Assembly: GCA_945885345.1 (NCBI GenBank)
Contig: CAMCYP010000009.1
Location: 1-64,000 of the forward strand
Direction of reading: 5' to 3'
DNA length: 64,000 nucleotides
Source of the DNA: Bordetella parapertussis
GTDB lineage: Bacteria > Pseudomonadota > Gammaproteobacteria > Burkholderiales > SG8-41
The translations under genes were made by a program, and so were the position numbers. The first letter of the stretch is position 1, and every line of letters starts with the position of its first letter. Under the pieces are notes generated by a model. The model was not told the origin of the DNA and ran no database searches. It was given only the letters and a program-made list of their open reading frames with translations. This document shows, piece by piece, positions 35,451-45,535 of the stretch.

Positions 35451-35816
35451 ATGGCCCGCTATTCAGGATTGACCTTACGCATAATGAGCGCTGACGGCCC
35501 TGCAATGGGGCCGGGCAAGGCGTGTCTGATCGAGTTGATCGATGCAACAGGATCGATTTCAGCAGCAGCTCGGGAAATGGAAATGTCCTATCGGCGGGCC
35601 TGGCAATTGGTCGATGCATTGAACAACAGCTTCAAAGAGCCTGTGGTGATTACCGCTATTGGCGGTAAACGTGGTGGCGGAACCGTGGTTACCGAACTCG
35701 GAAAGCAACTTGTTGCGCAATTCCGGGCAATGGAAAGCAAGTCTTCGGCGGTAATCGCTGACGATATCCGGCTGTTCTCGGCCTCTTTGCGTCACCCGCG
35801 CAGCGAACGTAAATAA
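35451..35816 (+). CDS. Short ModE-like winged-helix regulator, DNA-binding domain only
   Basis: GPGKACLIELIDATGSISAAAREMEMSYRRAWQLVDALNNSFKEPVVITAIGGKRGGGTVVTELGKQLV. Confidence 0.9.
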   Translation: MARYSGLTLRIMSADGPAMGPGKACLIELIDATGSISAAAREMEMSYRRAWQLVDALNNSFKEPVVITAIGGKRGGGTVVTELGKQLVAQFRAMESKSSAVIADDIRLFSASLRHPRSERK

Positions 35817-35852
35817 ACACGGTTTCACCTATTGTCGGCAGGCATGCCCTTA

Positions 35853-35874
35853 GTTATATTCCGTGAGATATAAC
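35853..35874. promoter_or_regulatory. Putative ModE-box upstream of modA
   Basis: Perfect inverted repeat GTTATAT-N8-ATATAAC between the modE-like gene and modA. Confidence 0.75.
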
Positions 35875-35896
35875 GATGTTAATAAAAGAAAAGCTT

Positions 35897-36658
35897 ATGA
35901 ATCGTAAGTCTTTGTTTTTATTTAAAATTATTTCATTTCTGCTCCTCTGCTCATCGCTGGCATCAGCCGACACCACCGTATTTGCCGCAGCCAGCATGAA
36001 AAATGCGCTGGATGAAATCAACCGGTCCTGGTCTGCGCAGAACAGCAGCAAGGTCGTGGTGTCTTATGCCGGCAGTCCGGTGCTGGCGCGGCAGATCGAG
36101 AAGGGCGCGCCGGCGGATATTTTTATTTCCGCGGATCTCGAGTGGATGGATTATCTGGCGCAACGCAAACTGATCAATGTTGCGTCGCGCGTTAACCTGT
36201 TGCGCAATGAACTGGTGATGATTGCGCCAGCCACGGCAAAAATTTCTGTGGTGCTTAAACCCGGCCTCAGGCTTGGCGATCTGCTCGGTAATGACCGTCT
36301 GTCGATGGCGGATCCGGACAGCGTGCCGGCCGGAAAATATGCCAAGGCGGCACTGAAGGCACTGGGGCTGTGGTCGCAGGTCTCGACGAAAATCATCCGT
36401 GCCGACAACGTGCGCGCCGCGCTGAACTTTGTTGCGCGCGGCGAAACACCGCTGGGTATTGTGTATCGCACGGACGCCGCAGCTGAAGACAAGGTGCGCG
36501 TGATCGCGACATTCCCGGCCGGTTCGCATCCCCCGATCGTGTACCCAGCGGCCATGATGGCGGACAGCAAAAAAGCAGAAGCCGCAGCATTTTTTTCCTG
36601 GCTCAAATCCAACGCGGCCACCGGCATCTTCAGGAAGCATGGATTTCTGACATACTGA
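35897..36658 (+). CDS. modA: Molybdate ABC transporter substrate-binding protein
   Basis: Signal peptide, TVFAAASMKNALDEINRSW, VVVSYAGSPVLARQIEKGAPADIFISADLEWMDYL. Confidence 0.94.
   Translation: MNRKSLFLFKIISFLLLCSSLASADTTVFAAASMKNALDEINRSWSAQNSSKVVVSYAGSPVLARQIEKGAPADIFISADLEWMDYLAQRKLINVASRVNLLRNELVMIAPATAKISVVLKPGLRLGDLLGNDRLSMADPDSVPAGKYAKAALKALGLWSQVSTKIIRADNVRAALNFVARGETPLGIVYRTDAAAEDKVRVIATFPAGSHPPIVYPAAMMADSKKAEAAAFFSWLKSNAATGIFRKHGFLTY
35905..35922 (+). repeat. AT-rich recurrent motif, inside modA signal-peptide codons
   Basis: TAAGTCTTTGTTTTTATT; matches the core found at 1767, 9018, 22779 and 55708. Confidence 0.5.
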
Positions 36659-36691
36659 TTTGCGATCCATGAACACTGACTGCGAGCACCA

Positions 36692-37402
36692 TTGAGTAGC
36701 GAAGAGTGGCAAATCCTGTCCTTGAGCCTCAAGGTGGCGCTGTGGAGCGTTGCCCTGAGTCTGCCCGTTGCGCTGTTGATAGCACATGTGCTGGCTCGAA
36801 AGCAGTTTCCCGGTAAAAGTCTGCTCGATGCCGTTGTTCACTTGCCGCTGGTGCTGCCGCCGGTAGTCATCGGTTATTTCCTGCTGTTGCTGCTCGGCCG
36901 TCGCGGGCACGTCGGTGAACTGCTGGAACAGTGGTTCGGCATCATTGTGGCGTTTCGCTGGACCGGCGCCGCTGTGGCCTGCGCGGTGATGGGTTTTCCG
37001 CTGATGGTGCGCGCGATGCGACTGTCGATCGAGGCCATAGATCCGCGGCTCGAAGCGGCTGCACAGACGCTGGGGGCGGGACGCATGGGGGTATTTCTGA
37101 CGGTGACTTTGCCCCTGGCCTTGCCCGGCATCCTGACCGGCGCGTTGTTGTCTTTTGCGCGCAGTCTCGGCGAATTCGGTGCGACGATTACCTTCGTTTC
37201 GAATATCCCCGGTGAAACGCAGACACTGCCGCTGGCGATCTATGCGCTGACACAGTCGCCCGGTGGTGATGCCGCGGCGATGCGGCTGTGCGTGATTTCC
37301 ATTGTGTTGTCGCTGGCGGCATTACTGCTTTCTGAAATGATGGTGCGCCGGGCGACACAAAGGGTCATGGGGCAAGAGACCGGGAAAAATTCGGGGACAT
37401 GA
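36692..37402 (+). CDS. modB: Molybdate ABC transporter permease
   Basis: VHLPLVLPPVVIGYFLLLLLG, ALPGILTGALLSFARSLGEFGATITFVSNIPGETQTLPLAIY; TTG start. Confidence 0.94.
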   Translation: MSSEEWQILSLSLKVALWSVALSLPVALLIAHVLARKQFPGKSLLDAVVHLPLVLPPVVIGYFLLLLLGRRGHVGELLEQWFGIIVAFRWTGAAVACAVMGFPLMVRAMRLSIEAIDPRLEAAAQTLGAGRMGVFLTVTLPLALPGILTGALLSFARSLGEFGATITFVSNIPGETQTLPLAIYALTQSPGGDAAAMRLCVISIVLSLAALLLSEMMVRRATQRVMGQETGKNSGT

Positions 37403-38490
37403 TGCTGCAAGTCGCACTTGAGCATACGCAGGGCGGCTTTCATCTCGAAGCGGCGTTCGGGGCGGATGGCGGCGTCACGGCGATTTTCGGGCGATCGGGT
37501 TCTGGCAAGACCACGCTGGTCAATGCGATTGCCGGCTTGCTGCGCTTGCAGCGCGGGCGCATCAGCTTCGGCGGTGAGGTGTTGTTTGATGCAGAGCGTG
37601 GCATCCATGTGCCACCACAGGCGCGGCGCTTTGGTTATGTATTCCAGGAAGGGCGTTTGTTTCCGCACCTGACGGTCAGACACAACTTGTTGTTTTCAAA
37701 CATGTTTTTATCCAGCAAAACCACGGCTGCCGAATTCGACAGAATCGTTACCCTGCTCGGACTGGAAAACCTGCTGGCGCGGCGGCCCGGTGCTTTGTCC
37801 GGTGGCGAGAAACAGCGCGTGGCCATCGGTCGTGCGCTGCTGGCACGGCCGCGGCTGTTGCTGCTGGATGAACCGCTGGCCGCCCTCGATACGCAACGCA
37901 AAAGCGAAATCCTGCGTTACCTCGAACTGCTGCGCGATGAATTCGCGGTGCCGATGCTGTATGTCAGCCATGCCGTTGAGGAAGTGGTACGCCTGGCCAG
38001 CCACGTGGTGCTGTTGTCCGATGGTCGAGTGGAGGCCAGTGGGCCGACGGACGAAATCATGAGCGATGCCGCCCTGCGTCCGCTGACCGGACGTTACGAA
38101 GGCGGGGCGGTGATCGCGGCGCAGGTAACGGCACACGACTTGCAATACGGCCTCGCCGAGCTGAAATTCTCCGGCGGCAGCCTGTACGTGGCCGATCTTG
38201 ATGCCTTGCCCGGTGAGGCGGTCCGAGTCCGCATCCGCGCGCGTGACGTCGCGCTGGCCCTGCAGCCGCCCTCAGGCACGACGTTCCGCAACGTCGTGTG
38301 CTGCCGGATCGCGGCCATTGCCGACAGCGCAGGCTCCATGACTGAAGTGACGCTGGATGCCAGCGGCGCGACCATTGCAGCACGAATTACCCGGCAGTCC
38401 CGTGATGAACTGGGTTTGCAGCCCGGAATGACGGTATACGCATTAATCAAAGCGATTGCTCTGGACAGGCATGCGGTAGGTTATGCGTGA
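37399..38490 (+). CDS. modC: Molybdate ABC transporter ATPase with C-terminal TOBE domain
   Basis: IFGRSGSGKTTLVNAIAGL, LSGGEKQRVAIGRALLARPRLLLLDEPLAALD, C-terminal VRIRARDVALALQPPSG. Confidence 0.94.
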   Translation: MMLQVALEHTQGGFHLEAAFGADGGVTAIFGRSGSGKTTLVNAIAGLLRLQRGRISFGGEVLFDAERGIHVPPQARRFGYVFQEGRLFPHLTVRHNLLFSNMFLSSKTTAAEFDRIVTLLGLENLLARRPGALSGGEKQRVAIGRALLARPRLLLLDEPLAALDTQRKSEILRYLELLRDEFAVPMLYVSHAVEEVVRLASHVVLLSDGRVEASGPTDEIMSDAALRPLTGRYEGGAVIAAQVTAHDLQYGLAELKFSGGSLYVADLDALPGEAVRVRIRARDVALALQPPSGTTFRNVVCCRIAAIADSAGSMTEVTLDASGATIAARITRQSRDELGLQPGMTVYALIKAIALDRHAVGYA

Positions 38491-38529
38491 TGCACTGGTA
38501 AAATCGGCCCCACGAGGAGCATGCAAGGC

Positions 38530-39036
38530 ATGAAAATTTTCGGCTTTGCCGGTTATTCCGGCAGCGGCAAAACCACCTTGATCGAACAACTGATTCCGCT
38601 GTTCGTGCGGCAGAATCTGCGGGTGTCGCTGATCAAACACGCACATCACACGTTTGACGTCGACCAGCCGGGCAAGGACTCTTTTCGCCATCGCCACGCC
38701 GGGTGCACGGAAGTGCTGGTGACTTCGTCGCGGCGCTGGGTACTGATGCACGAACTGCGCGGCGCGCCGGAGCCGGGACTGACCGAACAGATTGAACGGC
38801 TGTCGCCCTGCGATCTGCTGCTGGTCGAGGGTTTCAAGCACGAGAAAATCCCCAAGCTTGAGGTTTACCGCACAGAAGTTGGCGAATCATTGCTGCACCC
38901 GCATGACACCAACATCGTCGCGGTGGCCAGCGATGCGAAGGTGGATACCCGGCTGCCGCAGTTTGACCTCAATGCGCCACCGGCGATTGCTGAATTCATC
39001 TTGAGACACGTCGGTCTGCGCGAGGGCACAGCGTGA
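38530..39036 (+). CDS. mobB: Molybdopterin-guanine dinucleotide biosynthesis adaptor
   Basis: KIFGFAGYSGSGKTTLIEQLIPLF, LIKHAHHTFDVDQPGKDSFRHRHAG, CDLLLVEGFK. Confidence 0.94.
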   Translation: MKIFGFAGYSGSGKTTLIEQLIPLFVRQNLRVSLIKHAHHTFDVDQPGKDSFRHRHAGCTEVLVTSSRRWVLMHELRGAPEPGLTEQIERLSPCDLLLVEGFKHEKIPKLEVYRTEVGESLLHPHDTNIVAVASDAKVDTRLPQFDLNAPPAIAEFILRHVGLREGTA

Positions 39037-39287
39037 TCACGCTGCTTTATTTCGCCCGGTTGCGCGAAACGCTGGGTGCCGGCCAGGAACAACTGGCATT
39101 ACCGGCAGGTGTCGCTACACTGCGCGCGCTGCGCGCCCACCTCGCGCAGCGCGGCGGGGCCTGGGCCAGGGAAATGGCCGAAGGCCGCAACCTGCGCGCG
39201 GCGGTGAACCAGACGATAGCGACGGCGGATGCGCCGGTGGCTGATGGCGATGAAGTGGCATTTTTTCCGCCGGTGACGGGCGGGTAA
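39033..39287 (+). CDS. moaD: Molybdopterin synthase sulfur carrier subunit
   Basis: ITLLYFARLRETLGAGQEQL...FFPPVTGG C-terminal GG. Confidence 0.94.
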   Translation: MITLLYFARLRETLGAGQEQLALPAGVATLRALRAHLAQRGGAWAREMAEGRNLRAAVNQTIATADAPVADGDEVAFFPPVTGG

Positions 39288-39296
39288 GGAACAAAG

Positions 39297-39749
39297 ATGA
39301 GCGTTCGCGTGCAACAACAGGACTTCGACATCAGCGCCGAAATCGCCACGATGCGCAGCGGCAATCCGAAAATCGGCGCCATCGCGAGTTTTGTCGGCGT
39401 GGTGCGTGACGTCAACGACGGCGACAGCGTCTCGACCATGACCCTGGAGCATTACCCGGGCATGACCGAAAAATCCATTGCAGAGATCATCGACCAGGCG
39501 CGCGGCCGCTGGGAAGTGCTGGATGCGCTGGTGATCCACCGCGTGGGCACCCTGAAGCCGACGGACCAGATCGTGCTGGTGATCGTCGCCAGCACGCATC
39601 GCGGCGATGCTTTTGCGGCCTGTGAATTCATCATGGATTACCTCAAAACCCAGGCACCGTTCTGGAAAAAGGAAATCACGCCGCAGGGCGGGCGCTGGGT
39701 GGATGCGCGGGTCACGGATGACAAGGCGGCGGAGCGGTGGAAGACCTGA
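39297..39749 (+). CDS. moaE: Molybdopterin synthase catalytic subunit
   Basis: IASFVGVVRDVNDGDSVSTMTLEHYPGMTEKSI, VIHRVGTLKPTDQIVLVIVASTHRGDAFAACEFIMDYLKTQAPFWKKE. Confidence 0.95.
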   Translation: MSVRVQQQDFDISAEIATMRSGNPKIGAIASFVGVVRDVNDGDSVSTMTLEHYPGMTEKSIAEIIDQARGRWEVLDALVIHRVGTLKPTDQIVLVIVASTHRGDAFAACEFIMDYLKTQAPFWKKEITPQGGRWVDARVTDDKAAERWKT

Positions 39750-39943
39750 TCAGGCCTAGTGTGGCCAGTCCCTGCGTCCGCAACTGCTGCCTTGATGAGC
39801 AGGATATCTGTCTGGGTTGTTACCGCTCCATCACCGAAATCACCGGCTGGAGTGCTGCTGATAATTACCAGAGAAACGAAATCCTGCTGCGCTGTGAGTT
39901 GCGGCGCGCGCAGCGCAAGCGTGGTAAAACCGTCAGTTCCTGA
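39737..39943 (+). CDS. DUF1289-family protein
   Basis: SPCVRNCCLDEQDICLGCYRSITEITGWSAADNYQRNEIL. Confidence 0.88.
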   Translation: MEDLIRPSVASPCVRNCCLDEQDICLGCYRSITEITGWSAADNYQRNEILLRCELRRAQRKRGKTVSS

Positions 39944-39964
39944 AATCGGCGTTGTGAGTTAACG

Positions 39965-41143
39965 ATGGTTGTTGCCCTCCAAACCCTGTCCAAATCCTTC
40001 CAGGCATTTTTCGATTCTGAAAAATCCAGCGGCATCCTGCTGATCCTGTGCACGGTTGTTTCCCTGCTGCTGGCGAATTCCCTGATCGGCACGCATTACC
40101 TGGAATTCTGGCACATCCGCGTTGCCGGCCTGAGCATCGAGCAATGGATCAACGATGCGCTGATGGCGATTTTCTTTTTGCTGATCGGCCTGGAGTTGGA
40201 GCGCGAGCTCTATGTCGGCGAGCTGTCGAACGTCCGCAATGCACTGCTGCCGATGTTTGCGGCGCTGGGCGGGGTCGTGGTGCCGGCGCTGATCCACTAT
40301 TCGCTGAATTCCGGAACTCCGACGGAGTCCGGTTTCGGCATTCCGATGGCCACCGACATCGCCTTTGCGCTGGGAGCGCTGGCCATTCTCGGCAGCCGGG
40401 TGCCGGCATCGCTGAACGTGCTGGTGGTGGCGTTTGCGGTGATCGATGACTTGTGCGCGATCATCGTCATTGCGGTGTTTTACACGGCACAGCTGTCTGT
40501 GGCCTACCTGCTGGCGGCACTGGCGGTGTGGGGCGTGTTGCTGGTTTTCAACCGGGTATTGCGGGTGATGTCGATGCTGCCGTACCTGATTGGCGGAGTG
40601 CTGATGTGGGCCTTGATGCTCAAGTCCGGTGTGCACGCGACGATTGCCGGCGTGATGCTGGCTTTTGCCATCCCGTTTTCACACAAGGACGATGATGCGG
40701 CGTCGCCGTCGCACAAACTCGAACACATCCTGCATAAACCCGTGGCTTTCATCATCCTGCCGCTTTTTGCGCTGGCCAATACCGGCGTCGTGATCGGTGC
40801 CGACTGGATACAAAGCCTGACTGCTGCCAACAGCATCGGCATTGTTGCCGGGTTGCTGGTCGGCAAACCCATCGGCGTGTTTCTGCTGTGTTTTGCGGCA
40901 GTGGCGGTGGGGCTGTGCCGTTTGCCGGAGGATCTGGACTGGCGCCATGTGCTGGGGGCCGGCATCCTCGGCGGGATCGGCTTCACCATGTCGATATTCA
41001 TCACCAACCTGGCGTTTGCCGGCGATGCAGCAACCATCAATGCCTCGAAAATGGCGATCCTGCTGGCGTCGTTGACGGCTGGAACAGCCGGTTTCCTGTG
41101 GCTCAGATGGGTTTGCAGATCCGAAGTGGCAGCCACCGCTTAG
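39965..41143 (+). CDS. nhaA: Na+/H+ antiporter NhaA
   Basis: FFDSEKSSGILLILCTVVSLLLANS, LMAIFFLLIGLELERELYVGELSN, GFGIPMATDIAFALGALAILG. Confidence 0.95.
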   Translation: MVVALQTLSKSFQAFFDSEKSSGILLILCTVVSLLLANSLIGTHYLEFWHIRVAGLSIEQWINDALMAIFFLLIGLELERELYVGELSNVRNALLPMFAALGGVVVPALIHYSLNSGTPTESGFGIPMATDIAFALGALAILGSRVPASLNVLVVAFAVIDDLCAIIVIAVFYTAQLSVAYLLAALAVWGVLLVFNRVLRVMSMLPYLIGGVLMWALMLKSGVHATIAGVMLAFAIPFSHKDDDAASPSHKLEHILHKPVAFIILPLFALANTGVVIGADWIQSLTAANSIGIVAGLLVGKPIGVFLLCFAAVAVGLCRLPEDLDWRHVLGAGILGGIGFTMSIFITNLAFAGDAATINASKMAILLASLTAGTAGFLWLRWVCRSEVAATA

Positions 41144-41211
41144 ACGCAGCAGGCGCAGGGGTCATAAAACGGCATGAATTGCATATTTTTTTGCTGAATC
41201 GGCGGGATATG

Positions 41212-41225
41212 TTGATTTTGATCAA
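41212..41225. promoter_or_regulatory. Perfect FNR/ANR/Dnr-type box upstream of uspA
   Basis: TTGAT-TTTG-ATCAA, 73 nt before the uspA start. Confidence 0.8.
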
Positions 41226-41297
41226 TTGGCGTTCCTGCTTTGGTTACATACTTGCTCCACGGGAATTTTTTGCCCTTTCGTCCATTAGGAGGTCCAC

Positions 41298-41765
41298 ATG
41301 TACAAGAGAATTCTGGTGCCGGTTGATGGCAGCCGCACGTCAACACTGGGTTTGCAGGAAGCCATCCGCCTTGCAAAGAGTGGCAAGGCCAAGCTGCGAC
41401 TGATCCATGTCGTGGATGAGTCCGTGGCGTTGCAGGACTCGGCCTATACCTTCGGTACTGAAGACATGCTGAGCATCCTGAAAAAGGGCGGTGAACAGGC
41501 GCTGAAACAAGCCCAGGCCATGGTGGGCAAACACGGTATCAAGCCTGAATCCAAACTGATCGAAAGTTTTACCGGGCGGGTGGCCGATATCATCGTCGGT
41601 GATGCCAAAAAATGGCGTGCAGACCTCATTGTGATGGGCACACATGGCCGGCGCGGCTTCAGTCACATGGTGCTGGGCAGCGATGCCGAAATGGTGATCC
41701 GGTCGTCTCCGGTGCCGGTATTGCTGGTGCGCGGCTCCGCGCCCGCGAAACGCAAGAAGAAATAA
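41298..41765 (+). CDS. Universal stress protein UspA family
   Basis: YKRILVPVDGSRTSTLGLQEAIRLAKSG, LIVMGTHGRRGFSHMVLGSDAEMVIRSSPVPVLLVR. Confidence 0.94.
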   Translation: MYKRILVPVDGSRTSTLGLQEAIRLAKSGKAKLRLIHVVDESVALQDSAYTFGTEDMLSILKKGGEQALKQAQAMVGKHGIKPESKLIESFTGRVADIIVGDAKKWRADLIVMGTHGRRGFSHMVLGSDAEMVIRSSPVPVLLVRGSAPAKRKKK

Positions 41766-41773
41766 GGCCGCCC

Positions 41774-41803
41774 GATGCCTGCTGGTGCCCGCCAGCAGGC
41801 ATC
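41774..41803. terminator. Strong hairpin after uspA without a T tract
   Basis: GATGCCTGCTGG-tgcccg-CCAGCAGGCATC, 12-bp perfect stem. Confidence 0.6.
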
Positions 41804-41820
41804 AATGCCGTGGCTGATGA

Positions 41821-41857
41821 ATAGCAATTGGCTATGCCTGCAATGACAACAATCAAT
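41821..41857 (+). promoter_or_regulatory. OxyR-like binding site upstream of katG
   Basis: ATAG-N7-CTAT-N7-ATGA-N7-CAAT versus the OxyR pattern ATAG-N7-CTAT-N7-ATAG-N7-CTAT. Confidence 0.65.
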
Positions 41858-41883
41858 TAGCGCTATATCCGACAGGGGGCTAG

Positions 41884-44112
<2,229 letters not shown>

Positions 44113-44144
44113 TTTGAGTGCATATCACTGACAGGAATTCGAAC

Positions 44145-44450
44145 ATGGGCAGAATGCACAATTCGCCGCATCCCGGCGAAACGCTACGGAAAGACGTGCT
44201 GCCGGCGTTGGGGCTGACGGTGACCGAGGCTGCCGCGCAGCTGGGGGTGACACGCGCAGCGCTGTCGCGGGTGCTCAACGGTCGTGCCGGCATTTCGCCG
44301 GACATGGCGCTGCGCATCGAGAAATGGCTGGGGGCGGAGAACGGCGGTCGCGCAGATCTGTGGCTGGCGGAGCAGGCGTCCCATGACCTTCTACAGGCGC
44401 GGAAAGCCTTCAAATCCAAGGTGAGGCGCGCACCTGCGATGGCGAGTTGA
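44145..44450 (+). CDS. HigA-family XRE antitoxin-like regulator, no adjacent HigB
   Basis: MHNSPHPGETLRKDVLPALGLTVTEAAAQLGVTRAALSRVLNGRAGISPDMALRIEKWLG. Confidence 0.9.
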   Translation: MGRMHNSPHPGETLRKDVLPALGLTVTEAAAQLGVTRAALSRVLNGRAGISPDMALRIEKWLGAENGGRADLWLAEQASHDLLQARKAFKSKVRRAPAMAS

Positions 44451-44562
44451 GCGCAAAAGAATTATCGACCTGATCCAAGCCAAGGAATACCTGCTCACTT
44501 GCTATCGCTATATCGAATTAAAGCCCACAAAACCGAAGTTACCTGAGTCGATTCTTTTTTGA
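44451..44562 (+). pseudogene. Relic of a REP-associated tyrosine transposase (RAYT)
   Basis: Frame gives ERKRIIDLIQAKEYLLTCYRYIELKPTKPKLPESILF*, matching the YLLTCYRYIELNPV segment of RAYT/Y1 transposases; no start or catalytic HUH region. Confidence 0.75.
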
Positions 44563-45070
44563 ATCGTTGAACAGACGTTACCCATGAACCGTCGACTGCG
44601 CAAGAAGACAGATCACAAAGCCATCTCGGTAAAAATTGTCTTCGATCACACGCAAAGCGGGCGATTAACGCGTGGCTTTGACTGCTGATTCAGCAGCGGC
44701 GTAAGCCGGCTCGAGCTCATTTTATAAGTAATTGATTTTTATATTTATTATTTTATTTTTCGCACTTCAGCAAGCTTGGTTCTGATGATTCGGAGGGGAG
44801 GCAAACTTATCATTTTAGTAGATTTGACCGTTCCCAGAACCACCCCCACTATCGAACAACAATAAACGGTCAGCAGCGCAATGCTGCGACCTGATCGCAC
44901 AGGGGTGCGCGCATGTGGCTGACAGGAGACTACTGCAGCAATAGCGAGGTTGGCGCGTCTATGCGTTGGCCATCAGTTTTTTCTGATTTTCATCATCCAT
45001 TTCCAGTTCGTGCGCCTTTAACAACTTTCTTATTGAATCTCTACGCAGGAATCTCTGTAAAGGAATCAGT

Positions 45071-45535
45071 ATGAAAAAAATTCTGATCGTATTGCTTGCC
45101 TTGATGCTTGCGGGGTGCATGGGCTATGTGCCGGGGCAGCAGTCTTACTGGGATGCACGGGTGCGGGAGATGTGTGAGAAGGATGGGGGGGTGACAATTT
45201 TTGAGTCGATCGGTGTGTCGGCGGCACAGGCGACTACCTTGCCGAGGATTGGACCTTACATTTCAATCCCGCCCAGAAAATCGGTCAAATCCGATGCGCT
45301 TGCATTCTGGGATGAATCGGTGACAGTTTTTCATGATGGAAACCCTCGTGTGTGGCGATCCGAGCAAGTGATTCGACGTCATAGTGACGAGAAAATTATT
45401 GCTAGGGCCGTTAGATACATCCGTGTTGGTGGAGACTTACCATCGCCGGCACATTCCAGCGGCTTCACTTGTCCGGATGAAAATGAACTACTTGCTCAAC
45501 GCGAGAAAGTTTTTGTGATTAATGGGGAAAGATAA
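45071..45535 (+). CDS. Putative lipoprotein coupled to the RTX gene
   Basis: MKKILIVLLALMLAGCMGYVPGQQS lipobox; stop overlaps the RTX start (TAATG). Confidence 0.75.
   Translation: MKKILIVLLALMLAGCMGYVPGQQSYWDARVREMCEKDGGVTIFESIGVSAAQATTLPRIGPYISIPPRKSVKSDALAFWDESVTVFHDGNPRVWRSEQVIRRHSDEKIIARAVRYIRVGGDLPSPAHSSGFTCPDENELLAQREKVFVINGER

Noticed and set aside
44584-44685. 33-aa ORF (MNRRLRKKTDHKAISVKIVFDHTQSGRLTRGFDC)
   Set aside because: Short, no clear RBS and no family recognised; lies in a decayed intergenic region.
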